Part shown: positions 12,350 through 54,463 of the stretch, one piece after another
Layout: each line of letters begins with the position of its first letter
Numbering within the stretch: the first letter of the stretch is position 1
DNA from: Erpobdella octoculata
Lineage: Eukaryota; Annelida; Clitellata; Hirudinida; Erpobdellidae
Assembly (NCBI GenBank): GCA_963978895.1
Contig: OZ022246.1
Span: forward strand, 9,879,294-9,943,293
Reading direction: 5' to 3'
DNA length: 64,000 nucleotides
Made by a program: the position numbers and the translations under genes
The notes under the pieces: model-generated
What the model saw: only the letters and a program-made list of their open reading frames with translations
What the model was told of the DNA's origin: nothing
Database searches by the model: none

Positions 12350-13932
12350 GACTCACGCTGTGATTTGTAACGTTTTAATCGAAAAGCTATATAGAAATAG
12401 TAATTTCGAAATGCTCTAACATCTAGGTTACCTACTGCCGCTAACTGGAACTAACCGTATACAAACCCATCATCACATACACGAGCCCATCTTTTTCTTA
12501 CGCACAAATCAGTTTGATTGATGTACGCGTGGTGTTTTACAGCGTTGGTTTAAGACTTTCTGGCGTGGGAGGTTTATTAAATGTTAACTTTTAAAATCAA
12601 AGTGTGTCTGAGTATTCTTGTTAAAATATTCTAAAAAAATGTTTTTTTCAATGGCATTTGCGATTCTACTTTCTGAAACTTTAATGAGACTTTATTAATA
12701 TTCCTACATGCAGCGAGTACCCTAGTTGAATAAGACTGCAAATTATCCCAAAAGAAAGCATCTTTTCCAGCTTAGCAGTCTCAAGAGAATGGAAGAAGGT
12801 GATATGAAAAAGAGAACACGGAACTCATTATGACTCACGTAGTGCTGTAAGAGATGCACGTGTACGTATATTTAGTCCCCAATTACTCTTTACAAGAGTC
12901 GACATTTCTGGAAAGTAAGAATGAAAAACAACCCCGAAAAGTCAACAGTGATTTCTGTGAAATAGATCTTCGTTTTAGTAGCTTTTTTCTCTTCCAGTAT
13001 GCCAGATACAGCGAGTTCCAATAATTCTGGGACCGTTCCATGACACGGAATGTTATTCAACACACTTCATTACGTGTCCTCAATAGCTGTTGCATGTTAT
13101 ACGGATGGACGGATGGACGGATGGACGGATGGACGGATGGACGGATGGACGGATGGACGGATGAACCAATGGATGGAGATTCTTTTTCACATCTTCATTT
13201 ATTTTTATTGCCCTCGGAAAATTGTTGCTTAATACAATAAAAAGTTATTTCTGCCGAGGGATTAGTTTAACACAAAATCCTGCAATTGGTAATTTTTTTA
13301 AGCTAGGATTTCGCAATTGTCGCATAAGAAGTGTGATTTATAAATAACCTGGGTTATTTTTAGATACAAGCATTCAAAAATGCTTCCGATGAAAACATTT
13401 TTACATGTCTATTTATTACGTTCTTGGTTTATTTAAGATTTCTTTAAAAATCAAATTAGCATAAATTAGTATTATATAAGCCACATGTCTTATAAATAAA
13501 CAACTCTGAATCCCAAAGACGCTAACTTTTTGCGAACTTAAAATTTTAAATTCAACGAAAAATAGTCTACACCTAATTAAAAATATTTATAAATTAAATA
13601 AAAAATCGTTTGATTAGTTTGTTCCTATCTGCCACCTCCGTGCAGTTCACAGCGATGCGATGGAAGTTTACGGAGGATGCAGTGCTGAAGGCACTTTATA
13701 AGATTCGACAGATGATTGGTTACATGGAAATAAGCATTGGATTATACTTGCCGTCTGAAGATAAACATCAGCCGGGAAACAATGTATTTCATTGCTAATG
13801 AAAACGAATGACAACCGCCGGTTCTTTTAAAGGGAATGGTTCTGTGATTTAAGCGATCCCATCCATGGATGAGAACTTTTAAAATTATTCGTGCATGATA
13901 TTTGAAAAAGATAATTGAAATTTTCTTCTCTC
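12350..13932. other. Region upstream of the first recognised SK exon
   Basis: AT-rich. An 8-bp tandem repeat (GGACGGAT)n occupies 13101-13163. A short open frame at 13610-13798 has somewhat higher GC and could be a 5' exon, but nothing in its translation is recognised. No TATA box or initiator could be assigned. Confidence 0.4.
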
Positions 13933-13950
13933 AGGACGTTCAACATTGCA

Positions 13951-44386
<30,436 letters not shown>

Positions 44387-44430
44387 GACCACTCTATCTC
44401 TATTAATCACGTAACCATAGGTTAATAATT

Positions 44431-44440
44431 AATAAATAAA
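44431..44440 (+). terminator. Candidate polyadenylation signals of the SK gene
   Basis: Two overlapping AATAAA hexamers (44431-44436, 44435-44440) lie 45-54 bp after the stop codon. Their position fits a short 3' UTR; no other evidence. Confidence 0.45.
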
Positions 44441-44719
44441 CGAAATTAAACCTGGTAGCTGTGATGAATCGAACGTACACTTGATTTTTGTTTTTTTTTA
44501 ATGTTTTTTTTTATATTGTGTGATGCCATTTGTCAAGCGAATACATTCCATGCTAACAATGCAAAGTTGACCAACGAAATGTGCAGAACAAATGACAGTT
44601 ATTAAGTGTGAACAAATTCACTGACATGCGCACATCTATTAAAATCGATTGCTCTTGAAAGCCATGCTCAGCTTCAAACGTGCGATTGTATTTTTACTTT
44701 CTCTCTCTCTTTCATATCT

Positions 44720-44722
44720 ATC

Positions 44723-44757
<35 letters not shown>

Positions 44758-45427
44758 CGGATTGCTATTTTGTTTGGGTATTAGGTCTTTTGATTGAAAG
44801 AGTTCTTAGATGACTTTCGGTCTGGTTGTTTAGTTGGATATGCGAGTGAGTGTTTCCATTTAATTTGATTTTCTTCAGGGAATCAACACGACGAAGCAGC
44901 AATGTCCTCCTTCCAAGGCAACTGATGGATTTCCATTTTCTTCAATCTTAAATTTCCAAGCAAAAGAGAAACTTTCAATTGTTTGCTTCTTTTTTTATTA
45001 ATTTCTTCGTTTTATCCTTGTTTACCAGCATGCACTGAATTATTGTTAAGAACTATAATAGCTATTATTGTTTTTTTTGGTTCTTTCTAACGTCTATGCG
45101 TTGATGGGTTTAGCTATTTATAGATCTCAGGTTTAATTAATATCAAAATCATCGCCATCATCCCAATTATCATCATCATCATTACCATCATTATCAACAG
45201 CATCACTACTATCATCATCATTATCATCATCATCACCTCCACCACCACCACTATCATCATAATCAGCATCATCATCATCACCATCATTATAAACATTATC
45301 CTCATCATCATTCTCACCATCATTATCACCTCCACTACCACTATCATCATTATCAACATCATCATCATCATCATCATTATAATCATCAACCTCCTCCTCA
45401 TCATCGTCCTCATTATAATCATCATGC

Positions 45428-45479
<52 letters not shown>

Positions 45480-46150
45480 CACCACCACCACTATCATCAT
45501 CACCTCCACCATGACCACCATTCAAGATAGAAATAAAACATTGAAAATTAGATTTTTATTACTTTCTGCAACATTTTATGTGATTTGTTGTATCGCGCAG
45601 CATGAAACATTTCAGTTCGCATGACATAAAAACCAGGATTGTTTTGTGTAATCGTAATTAATTTATTAATTATTGTAAAGTAATTAATTATTATAAAGTT
45701 GTTTCATGTCTGAAGTTTGAAGGCATTTCTGTACAGAAAACACTTTTACGTTTAGTCTGTTGCAACGGTAATGTTGCTGTTTATGTTTTCCTTTCAAAGA
45801 CTGATAAAGAAGAACATTCAATTTCATTTCATCACTCCTTAAAAAAACGCAAATTCAAATTTGTTAACGTTTTTCACAAGAACGGTGCACGAAGTTTACG
45901 AAAAAGACGAAAGATCGAGATAAACAAAACGTTTTGTATTTTATACAAAATATTGAAGAGCATGCAGATGCTGTTTTGTTATTCAAGTCCTTCGGCATTC
46001 ATGCAAGGTGTCTTTTTTAATACACCTGCATAAAATAAATAGGCAAGCGGGAGAGACTGTTGTGCATTTTGCAGTGTTCATTTGCGTATAGTACACAGTA
46101 GGCTCCACATTTCTAAATTATCCTCTGTTAAACTATTATATACACACTCA
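44720..46150. other. Region downstream of the SK gene
   Basis: (TA)n at about 44722-44757; degenerate (ATC)n/ACC tract at 45135-45515, whose Asp-rich or Met-rich frames are artefacts. The rest is AT-rich without recognised coding content. Confidence 0.8.
44879..45000 (+). other. Possible alternative last exon of the SK gene
   Basis: A good acceptor (TTGATTTTCTTCAG, AG at 44877-44878) is followed by sequence that in one frame reads ESTRRSSN then a short tail to a stop. An RRSS-type basic-serine motif is reminiscent of SK C-termini. Which upstream donor would feed it, and in which phase, is not clear. Speculative. Confidence 0.2.
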
Positions 46151-46489
46151 TGCATACGAGTTTAGTATATATATATATATAAATGTATATAAATGTTTAC
46201 AATATTGTTACGTGCATTACATAAGCAGTATATTCAATATCATCAAAGCTTGTTCTTTGTAGAAACAATCACAACATTATTGGTTTTCCCCATGCAGGAT
46301 GAATCTTTCAGTGAGTTCATTGGGTGCGCTCTTAACATTTACATGCACGTTTTTTCCTTGTCTTCCATGAAACTCTGTGCTTCTGTGAACTTAACAAACC
46401 AAACATTTTATAACAAACATTCAGAAAAAAACACATCGTGACCTAAATATGATACTAAAAATTGTTTTCGTTATTCGCTTTTAATCAAA

Positions 46490-46716
<227 letters not shown>

Positions 46717-46784
46717 CTGTTTATAACATTTAGATGTGCAGGCAAACACAAATTCAAAAATCTTTTTCTTATTATTTACTATGA

Positions 46785-46875
46785 CGTGGCACTTTCTGTT
46801 GCCTAATTGGTTAATACTTGGCCTGATTTAGTTTTCTAAGCTGATAATTCGTGCCAGATCGCTGAAATTGTGCTA
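46785..46875 (+). other. Weak tRNA-like segment
   Basis: TTGCCTAATTGG resembles an A box and a weak B-box-like TAATTCGTGCC follows about 55 nt later. It could be an old SINE; no fold is convincing. Confidence 0.2.
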
Positions 46876-47096
46876 TAGGTACATGCATTTATGCAAGCGT
46901 TAGTTTTTATCTAACAGCGTTTTGAATTTCTATTATTTATTAAATTTGAAAATAAATTAATAAATTATAATAGAATTTTCATAGTTTAAAAACCTTGTTT
47001 TAATAAATTGAAATACAAATGTGATAAATTGAATATATAGCTACTTAGATCTGGAAGTTTGTGTTGCTTCTCTTATTTTCGAACATATTTCCAACT

Positions 47097-47138
47097 TTAT
47101 ATTTATATTTATATTTATATTTATATTTATATTTATAT
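47097..47138. repeat. (ATATTT)n microsatellite
   Basis: Seven perfect ATATTT-type hexamers. Confidence 0.9.
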
Positions 47139-47370
47139 ACCGATTTCATTCTTTTCTTCTTCGTTGATTGAACATACAATTCCTTTAAGTTTTCTTAATT
47201 ATTTTTGAAAAAAAGCAGAAAGTTATCTAGATGTTATTAACAGACGTTGCAAAAATTATTATTATTATTAAAATTATTATTAATTTATTAGATGCTGTTT
47301 TTAAGTATATATTTAATATTATTATATTTTTTATTTTAATATAATTTAATATTGGGTTATTGCACATGTA

Positions 47371-48175
47371 TTAGTGGGAATGCTGAAATTGTTTCCTGGA
47401 TGCCAAAATAGTAGATTTTTCTGGCTTTAGATTTGATGTTCCCAGCATCAACAAAGACTTGAGATTATCATCAGACACGTTAGTTCTCAAATTGTTCTTC
47501 ACGTATTTCTTCTTCGAAAATGTCAGTTCACACATGTATGTTGTTCCAAAGATTGAAAAGTACCTTGATGCAAAAGCTTTGACATTAGGAAAGTTTTCCT
47601 TAGCCAAAAACTGGTAAAAATTCATCTTGTTCCTAAGGAGGTCATTCGCCTGCAAATCAATGACCTCCAGCTGCAGTTCTTCTTAGCAACTGCCCACATC
47701 TGCTTCAAGTAAATTTTGAAATAGTGTAACTTCTTATATCTTTGAATCCAAGTCAGAAAACCGATCTGAGGAGGTCTTTGATGATCTTGCATGCAAATGA
47801 TGTAGGAACTCCGCTGTTGTTTCAGCCATGAAGACCTTGCACTGCTGAAAGTGTGTCAAGTTGTTGGCTTGTACTTGTTCCAGAAACAAGACACGTTTAG
47901 ATCTGAAGGCCTTTAGGTGAATGTATATATCAGAAACTAGATTTTTCTCTCCTTGTAGTTTTAGGTTCAGAAGTTTTAAATGACCAGTAATGTCTGCAGC
48001 AAAGGCCAATTTCCTTACCGACTCTTTATCAGACAGTAATGGCTGTGACATTTCTTTAGTTTCTAGGAAGTTATGTATTTCCTTTCTTAATTTAAACACT
48101 CTACTCAAAACTTTCTCCCAACTTAGCCATCTTACTCTTGTGTAATATGGTAAATTTTACGATTCTGAGTCTGTA
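47371..48175 (-). pseudogene. hAT-family transposase remnant (GTF2IRD2/FAM200-like)
   Basis: Minus-strand frames at 48108-47734 and 47655-47371. The first reads SRVFKLRKEIHNFLE, LAFAADITGHLKLLNLKLQG and LTHFQQCKVF; the second reads SRYFSIFGTTYMCELTFSKK followed by SDDNLKSLLML, the C-terminal dimerisation end. LAFAADITGHLxxLNLKLQG is characteristic of the hAT-derived family that includes GTF2IRD2 and FAM200 in vertebrates. A stop and frameshift separate the frames (47656-47733), so it is broken. It is a different lineage from the remnant at 20.6-21.7 kb. Terminal repeats were not found. Confidence 0.85.
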
Positions 48176-48265
48176 ACTTTTAAAATGTCTCTGAACTGTC
48201 TATGGTTGAGCCCATGTTACCTAATTGCACTAGATTAAATAAAAATGACACAATCGCAGTTGCAG

Positions 48266-48797
48266 ATTGACTATATATATATATATATATATATATTCAA
48301 ATAATAATGGCCAAGTTCCTGTTAGCTGTAGCAGTAGCAGCTCGCCCCCGCACCTATGTCAAATCTGAAGAAGCGCCCCTTGCCTTTATATGGTACCATT
48401 GATCGGTTTTTTATACACAACAGCTATAAGACTACTAGTTCTCACAATCACACTAATTGATAATAAGGATGAAAGTAAAAGCTTCTATGAAACCATTTCG
48501 GGCTGCCATGAAGGTTTTTTTTGCAGAAAATTTACTGCGCCATCGTGCGAACGAATCGGTTTTGTCATTAAATCGAATAATTGACTGATCTTCGGGATTT
48601 TATTTTTCGCTGGACACCTATCCACCTATCGACAATTATTTGCTTGTTTTTTAGGTTTTTAATTACGTTGTCGTTATCTTCATCCTGTTGGCAGTTGCAT
48701 TTGATTTCAAGCTTCGAGCCCACGCTCGAACGATATTTTTAAACATTTAAAACGATATATTTAAACGATAGAAAAACCTCTAAAAACCACAGGCAGC
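48266..48797. other. (TA)n and unassigned sequence
   Basis: (TA)n 48269-48296. It is followed by a GC-rich bit (GCTCGCCCCCGCACC) that may belong to the end of the adjacent hAT element. Nothing else recognised. Confidence 0.5.
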
Positions 48798-48799
48798 CC

Positions 48800-49312
48800 C
48801 GGGTAAAGTTTTTAAACTTTAATAGGATGCATTATCACAAGGATTTAGCCTATACTTCAAATTTCAGCTCAATAAGATGACAGGAAGTTAATTAAATTTC
48901 ACTTTCAAGGTTTGCAAACATTCAAGCAAGCAAGACCGGCGGTGAAGTTAATATAAGGAATTTAAAAATAAACCAACGTACTTCTAGAACGGAACGTTTT
49001 TATAAAAAATTACAAAAATTTATCGTGTTATATCGAAGGAATTTCAGAGCATTTTATTTTGGTTAATGCATTCAAATGCTTAGCTTTCCATATTTTAATA
49101 AATTTATGAATACTTACGTAATAGTTCTATTGTTTTTAAATTTCTTATATTAACTTCACCGCCAGTCTTGTTTGCTTGCTTGCTTGAATATTTGCAAACC
49201 TTGAAAGTAAAAATTAACTTTCTGTCATCCCAGCGAGCTGAAATTTTAAATATAGGCTCGTTCGTCATGACAATGTATTATATTAAAGTTAGAAAACTTT
49301 TTGAAAAAAAAA
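48800..49312. mobile_element. Foldback element with about 170-bp inverted arms
   Basis: The left arm (about 48800-48970) and right arm (about 49130-49312) are inverted copies. GGTTTGCAAACATTCAAGCA...GGCGGTGAAGTTAATATAAG on the left reads back on the minus strand of the right arm as TTTGCAAATATTCAAGCAAG...GGCGGTGAAGTTAATATAAG. The similarity extends outward through GATGACAGGAAGTTAATT. The loop of about 160 bp is AT-rich. No transposase or clear TSD. Confidence 0.8.
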
Positions 49313-49314
49313 AT

Positions 49315-50530
49315 AGTTAAAAATAATAATTATCTATGTTTTAAAACAGAAATAAATCAAAAACAATTAAATAAACGATTGCATATATAAATTCTAAAAA
49401 ATTTCGTTTAAAAAATTATTTTAGCAATAAATGAGAGGCCGGCAAATTCAGAATTTAAAAGGGGCTTGTTAAAAACCCGGTTCTTTACGGCTTACTTGTC
49501 ACAGTTTACAATTATAAACTTACATTGTATACCTAAAAGAAATTACACATTTTTAATTTAAAATGTATGTATTGAAAATTAAATTCACTATTCGCGTTAA
49601 ACAATAGCTGAGAGGCGATTATTTTTACTGAGGTGGAAATTTCCTCAAACACAGAATCCAATAAAAAAATTTCCACCTACGAAACAAAATAATTGCAGTT
49701 GAGAACAATTAAACTAATCGCTTCCCGAATAACCTTTTGGCAAAAATCTAATGCAAAAAACACGAGCTCCCCACAGTGTTTAGTTTTCAAATTAATTTTC
49801 TTCACCAGCCAGCCAGCCAGCCAAAGTGTTTTATTAACTTTACTTTTTAGAACAAGCTTCCCAAAATGCGCTAAAACATCAATTTCCATTGAAATACTCA
49901 TATATGAAGTTGAGGATATAAATGAATGTTTAAACACAAGTCTACTTCAACTTATTTAACGTTAAACTAGGCAGTTCCACGGGTGAGACACACGGGCGTG
50001 AGTTTGCACTGAGAAATAATTTTCAGCGCCACTTGAAGTTAGTAGTTAATTTGAATATTGACCGTTAAAAGCGGTGTTCGAATATTTTATAAAGCTGAAA
50101 TTATATAATATTAAACTTAATGAATGTATTATGTTGCCCACTACAGGTAATCGATGTTTGAAGTTGACAATAATGCTAAAAATGCATTTGTGCGTTAATT
50201 TTCAAATAAAAAGTAAATTAGAAAAAAAATTAATTTAATTCTTGTTTATTTTCAATCTATAATTATAAGGCTATACCATGATAACGTTTTATGAGCTTAT
50301 GGTGTAAAAAGCTATCGAACAGTTTTTTTAACTAATCTAAATTTATATCAAGTTTTGTTTTGGAAGCTATTAATATTCATTTGTTAATTTCCAACTTTAT
50401 TGGTTTTTTAATTTTGTCAAACTTACACGTTTAAACGAAAAATTATATACAAACAAAAATTATTAATTATTTTGAAATAAATTTAATTCATAAATAGTTT
50501 TAGTCTAAATTAAGATGTTAATGGAGACAG
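49315..50530. other. AT-rich stretch without recognised genes
   Basis: Contains one perfect hairpin: AGGTGGAAATTT at 49631-49642 against AAATTTCCACCT at 49667-49678. Overlapping open frames on both strands at 49677-49959 have no recognisable content. Confidence 0.5.
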
Positions 50531-50539
50531 AATATATGA

Positions 50540-51650
50540 CAAAACGTCCGCCAATGTTCACTCCGGACATTTCATTCCCCCGGGTAGAACATTTCTTCCT
50601 CCCTAGGTTAAGACATTTCCCTCCTCTTTTAAGACTTTATTCCTTTTATGTCGTTTTCTCTGACAGATGAAAATAAATGAAATAATATATCAGAATGAAT
50701 TTGTGGTTTTGCAAGAGTTTCTTCTATGTTAGGCATAGCCAGGGCTGTCAAAAGCTTATAAAGAAAACAATCGCGTAAAACATTTCTGCGGAATGATGGA
50801 TGCCCTAGCATACCTGCCGGTGAGCAAAGTAACTAGTGAGATGTTGTACATTCGTGGTGAAATACCACTTAACGATGGCCTGGAAGTTCTGGAAGATCTA
50901 GTGAAATATTTGATCCGGAGCGATCAGACGTGTCCAGCGCTCAGGAACTGGGGTTGGCATTCAAAAACTGCGCTTTCGTCGGACGTCGCCGTTGTGGAAC
51001 GTTCACGAAGATACTTTAACGGGAGGTTATCGAAACAACAATCTATGCGAGTCATGGAACTGATTAATGATTTGGTTTTGCACATTTAGGCATTCTATCT
51101 TTATATGGTTTTTAATTTTCAAACATTTTTTATATAGCTGCATTCAATTGCTAAAAAAAATTAATACTATAATATACTTATTTTTAAATAGTGAGTGTAG
51201 TGTAAAATATAAAAAAAGGATGGCTACAAATGACATCGGAGACTGGTATCGAAACATATCACATCCTAAAGGAGGCTCGAAGAGAGCCACCAGTCAAGAG
51301 AGTGAAGCGATCGACGAAAGCGCAACAATCGGCATTCTTTCTCTTATGGCCGAACGCCGAGAAAACAAAAATAATTTTGAAAATGTCCTAGAAGGTCTAG
51401 AACACTCTATTCGATTTATAATATTCTATTAAATAAAAAAAAAGTTAAATCATTTAAAAATGTGTTTGCGTTTATTAGAAAAACGTGAACTCTAATTCTT
51501 TATTAACACCCCCCTCGTGGGGTGGAGAATTGTCCTACCCCGGTAGGATTGTCCTCCTCCGGTGGGAAAACTGTTTTACCCCGTGAAAAACTGTCTTACC
51601 CTAGGGGAAACGTCCGGGGGAATGTTCCAGGAGAGAAATGTTCGTTCCCC
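50540..51650 (+). mobile_element. Candidate MULE-like element with inverted terminal arrays
   Basis: The left end (50550-50640) carries units such as GGGTAGAACATTTCTTCCTC and GGTTAAGACATTTCCC. The right end (51505-51650) carries related units on the opposite strand (GGGTAAGACAGTTTTTCAC and others, read minus), so tandem units of about 20 bp sit in inverted orientation at both ends. Between them a + frame (50793-51089) reads MMDALAYLPVSKVTSEMLYI, faintly like the end of MULE transposases, and a second frame holds 51220-51432. Both similarities are weak; the boundaries are estimates. Confidence 0.35.
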
Positions 51651-51779
51651 GGCAGTAGCGCACCAACAAATCAATCAGTGATGAAAACTTCACACGCTAG
51701 AAATTTGAATAAAACCTCAAACCAGCAATAATTTAAACAAAAGTATAATAAAACAATACTAAAAACAATTGACTAAAAA

Positions 51780-52049
51780 ACAACCATTCAGTCACAAACA
51801 ACGTCAAAAATAACAACAGAAGTCCTGTTGATCCTTGCAAGAGCCGCAAACAGCAACATGGTAGGTACAATCAGATGAGAAAGACAGAAAGACACCGGCA
51901 GACGAGGGCCGTTGACCACCAGATACGAGTGCTGAAACGAATTGCGATGAAGTATCACGGCTGATGACCACGGCTGACAGAAAACACAATGCTGATGTTT
52001 AACAGCCATCCAAATCTGGTAGACGCCGGAGAGCGAAAATCGCTGAAGA
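51780..52049 (-). other. Open segment of higher GC on the minus strand, unassigned
   Basis: After an acceptor-like CTCTTCAG the minus strand stays open for about 85 codons (containing LSGVYQIWMAVKHQHCVFC and SFCLSHLIVPTMLLFAALAR). It could be an orphan exon or transposon debris. I recognise no family. Confidence 0.2.
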
Positions 52050-52444
52050 GATTTAGAGCGTCAACAACAAAAAAACTAAATATTTATAAAAGTTGATAAT
52101 TATTTGAAAAAATGTCTATTTTATTTAAAAAAAATTAAATTAGAAAATTTATTGGAGTACCTTAAATAGCCGACATAATGGCGGCTGCAAAACTAAGTTT
52201 TGCCATAGCATATATAGTTTTTGGTACTCTATGGTTTTGCCAACAGAGTACTGTAATTATGATGATGATCAGCTAGAGCGTTGAATGAATTGAATGATGG
52301 GAGAAATAAAAAATCTATAAAAAAAATTCCAACTGTGAGCGTTCATCAGGTGAGTGAACGATAGAAATGATAGAGAAATAATTATATATTACGTTCTTCC
52401 TTGCCAACGACAGCTGCTGCCTCACTATTGGTCATCAAGTTAGC

Positions 52445-52450
52445 GAATTA

Positions 52451-52529
<79 letters not shown>
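52445..52529. repeat. (TA)n microsatellite at the LTR element insertion site
   Basis: (TA)n directly precedes the 5' LTR; (TA)n resumes after the 3' LTR at 54816-54855, so the element sits inside a TA array. Confidence 0.95.
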
Positions 52530-52531
<2 letters not shown>

Positions 52532-52719
52532 ATGTAAAATCACTGGTTTGACGACCAACTTCCTATTGATAAACCTTACATTTATTAGGGACGTTAATTA
52601 TTTATTTATTAATAGACCAGAAGGTATAAATAGCCTTAGCAAAGCTTCATTTATTATTTTCCAATAAACTGCAAAACCATTCTATTGAGCCCGGTATACG
52701 ATTTGGTGATATCGTAACA
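52530..52719 (+). repeat. 5' LTR
   Basis: 190 bp, TG...CA ends, TATAAATA near the middle and AATAAA about 50 bp before the end. It shares almost all its sequence with 54623-54815. Confidence 0.9.
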
Positions 52720-52720
52720 T

Positions 52721-52737
52721 TGGTGATCAGAAGTGGG
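52721..52737 (+). promoter_or_regulatory. Primer-binding site
   Basis: TGGTGATCAGAAGTGGG, one base after the 5' LTR. The related minus-strand element has TGGTGTCAGAAGTTGG in the same place. Confidence 0.6.
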
Positions 52738-52745
52738 ATACAAGA

Positions 52746-53960
52746 ATGGTTTTGAAAGCATTGGATGAGCTCTTGATACTCGATTTGAGGCAGGAACTTA
52801 GAAAACGAGAGCTCAGTGATAAAGGAAAAAAGTCTGAGCTCTTGGACCGCCTCCGGACGTCATTGGAGAACAATGGGTTTGACCCAGAAGAGTATGAGTT
52901 CGAAGCAGAAAATGAATTGTTGAAGGCTCTGAATAAAATGGCGGAGGAAAACAGAGCAGCACACAGAGCAGCACATCAAGAAAGGAAGAAATATCTTGAA
53001 CTCTTCAAAGGTGACACAAACAATTTTGGAAACAAAAAAGACGGTCAAGATGAACCATGCAAGAATGTACAAGATGAACCATGCAAGGATGGTCATGGGG
53101 ATGAGCCTGGCAAAGATGTGCAAGATGATGTGCCTGTCAAAGACGGTCATGATAATGAACCTTGCAAAGATGCTCAAGATGAACCATGCAAAGATGGTGA
53201 CAGTGATACAGTCGGTTTGGACGTCGTAAACAAAACTAAAGAAGATGAGAGGAATTTTGAAAACGAAATGCAAAATGATGAGGATGAAAGTGACGATGAT
53301 GATTATAATAATGGCAATAACAACTATGGCTTTTACCCATACAGCGACGGTTCTGAAACGGAAGCCTCCATAACAGACGACGGCACCGAATATTCAGGGT
53401 CAGATTTTAGTGACGAATCTGACTCGGATGAAGCAACCGAGGATTTAGAAACGGACGAAACTACAATGGAGAAATACATCAAAGTTAACTTGACAAAAAA
53501 AGAAGACACTGATTTGAGAAAGGATGGCGATAATTTGAAGAAAGATCCGCTGGACGATACGAAAGTTGACACCGACGAAAGAGCCGAGTTGGAATGTGAA
53601 AAGAAAACGTTCGATTGTAGCTTGGAAGAAAACAAACATGACAAAAACAACAATAGCAATGCAGCAAGCACCACCGATGGTGATGATGCGTCTTCTGCTT
53701 ACTCATTATTCATTAATAAATATCTCGAAATATATAACAAGTGTTTTCCACTGGTTAAATACACTCGTGGTCCTGCTAGATTTGATAAGGGTTGGATGAC
53801 GCCCAATCTCATGAAGTGCTGCAAAAAGAAAAATGTCTTATATAAAAAATATTTATATACTTATGTTAACTTCGATACAAATACGTTAACTTATATATAC
53901 TTATGTTTACTCCTATACACTTATGTTAACTTTTATTTCTCTGTCTCGGTTCGTATTTAA
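52746..53960 (+). CDS. SAP-domain gag-like protein fused to a LINE ORF2 fragment
   Basis: A 404-codon frame starting nine bases after the primer-binding site. Residues about 8-45 (ILDLRQELRKRELSDKGKKS then ELLDRL) match a SAP domain, a helix-extension-helix DNA-binding motif. Next come a helical segment, then about seven repeats of DEPCKD/DGQ type (about 98-155), then a strongly acidic region. From about residue 311 the frame enters LINE sequence (DASSAYSLFINKYLEIYNKC and on to KKYL, ORF2 residues about 327-383 of the 6.8-11.2 kb family), still in frame, then LINE 3' UTR to the stop. A gag-like role is inferred from position only; the fused C-terminus is insertional. Confidence 0.7.
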   Translation: MVLKALDELLILDLRQELRKRELSDKGKKSELLDRLRTSLENNGFDPEEYEFEAENELLKALNKMAEENRAAHRAAHQERKKYLELFKGDTNNFGNKKDGQDEPCKNVQDEPCKDGHGDEPGKDVQDDVPVKDGHDNEPCKDAQDEPCKDGDSDTVGLDVVNKTKEDERNFENEMQNDEDESDDDDYNNGNNNYGFYPYSDGSETEASITDDGTEYSGSDFSDESDSDEATEDLETDETTMEKYIKVNLTKKEDTDLRKDGDNLKKDPLDDTKVDTDERAELECEKKTFDCSLEENKHDKNNNSNAASTTDGDDASSAYSLFINKYLEIYNKCFPLVKYTRGPARFDKGWMTPNLMKCCKKKNVLYKKYLYTYVNFDTNTLTYIYLCLLLYTYVNFYFSVSVRI

Positions 53961-54110
53961 ATCTGAATTTTCGTTTATAGGTCGTCCAGTTAGCGGGAAG
54001 TAATTCCCTTTGGATGAACCTTTTGAGCACTTGATTTTTTTTTTCTTATTTATAACTTCACTGTTGTACTTAATTGTTTTGTTTCGTGCTCAATAAATGT
54101 TCAAAAAATA
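53672..54110 (+). mobile_element. Internally deleted LINE copy inside the LTR element
   Basis: 53675-53851 matches LINE ORF2 (minus strand of about 9143-8966). 53854-54105 matches its 3' UTR (minus strand of about 7052-6820), including AAGTAATTCCCTTTGGATGA and TTCGTGCTCAATAAA. About 1.9 kb of ORF2 is missing at a junction with TATAT microhomology. The 5' end is truncated as in ordinary LINE insertions. Confidence 0.88.
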
Positions 54111-54463
54111 AAAGCAAAAACTCTGAAAAAAATGAGCCAAGAACAGAGAACGGTACCAAGAGTTCTATATCAGATGAATCCACAGAGGATTCTAGATCAG
54201 ATAGACTAAGAGTCATTGTAAAATCAAATAGCAGTTTGATGAAGGGATTTATTGGATTTATGGAACGTGTTTTCGAAAAATCTTTTGAAGAGTTTCTTGA
54301 AAAAGATCTAAAAGATGTGAAGGAAGAAGAAAAAGCAGACAGTTCCGATAAACAGTGCAAAGATGTTCAGTACGAGGCATGCAAAAAAGGCTGTGATGAA
54401 CCGTGCAGATATGGCGACGATGAGCCAAAGAAAGACTCTGTTGATGAGCCAAAGAAGGACTGA
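54110..54463 (+). CDS. Remainder of the SAP-gag frame after the LINE insertion
   Basis: Open frame continuing KNSEKNEPRTENGTKSS, FMERVFEKSFEEFLEKDLKD and ending with YGDDEPKKDSVDEPKKD and a stop. The DEPKKD/DEPC repeats match those before the insertion, so both belong to one original ORF. Separated from its own start by the LINE piece, it is probably not translated as it stands. Confidence 0.6.
   Translation, partial: KSKNSEKNEPRTENGTKSSISDESTEDSRSDRLRVIVKSNSSLMKGFIGFMERVFEKSFEEFLEKDLKDVKEEEKADSSDKQCKDVQYEACKKGCDEPCRYGDDEPKKDSVDEPKKD

Noticed and set aside
6162..12350. TACGCCACTG at both 6162 and 12341 as target duplication of a 6.2-kb insertion
   Set aside because: The 10-mer is part of a common hAT-type terminus (CGCCACTG) and the flanks do not otherwise match an insertion model.
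45114..45525. Asp-rich frame of 130 residues
   Set aside because: Degenerate (ATC)n tract; both strands are open and composition is purely repetitive.
52178..52276. 32-codon frame beginning MAAAKLSFAIAYIVFG, signal-peptide-like
   Set aside because: Too short, with no donor or downstream exon recognised; it ends in GATGAT repeat.
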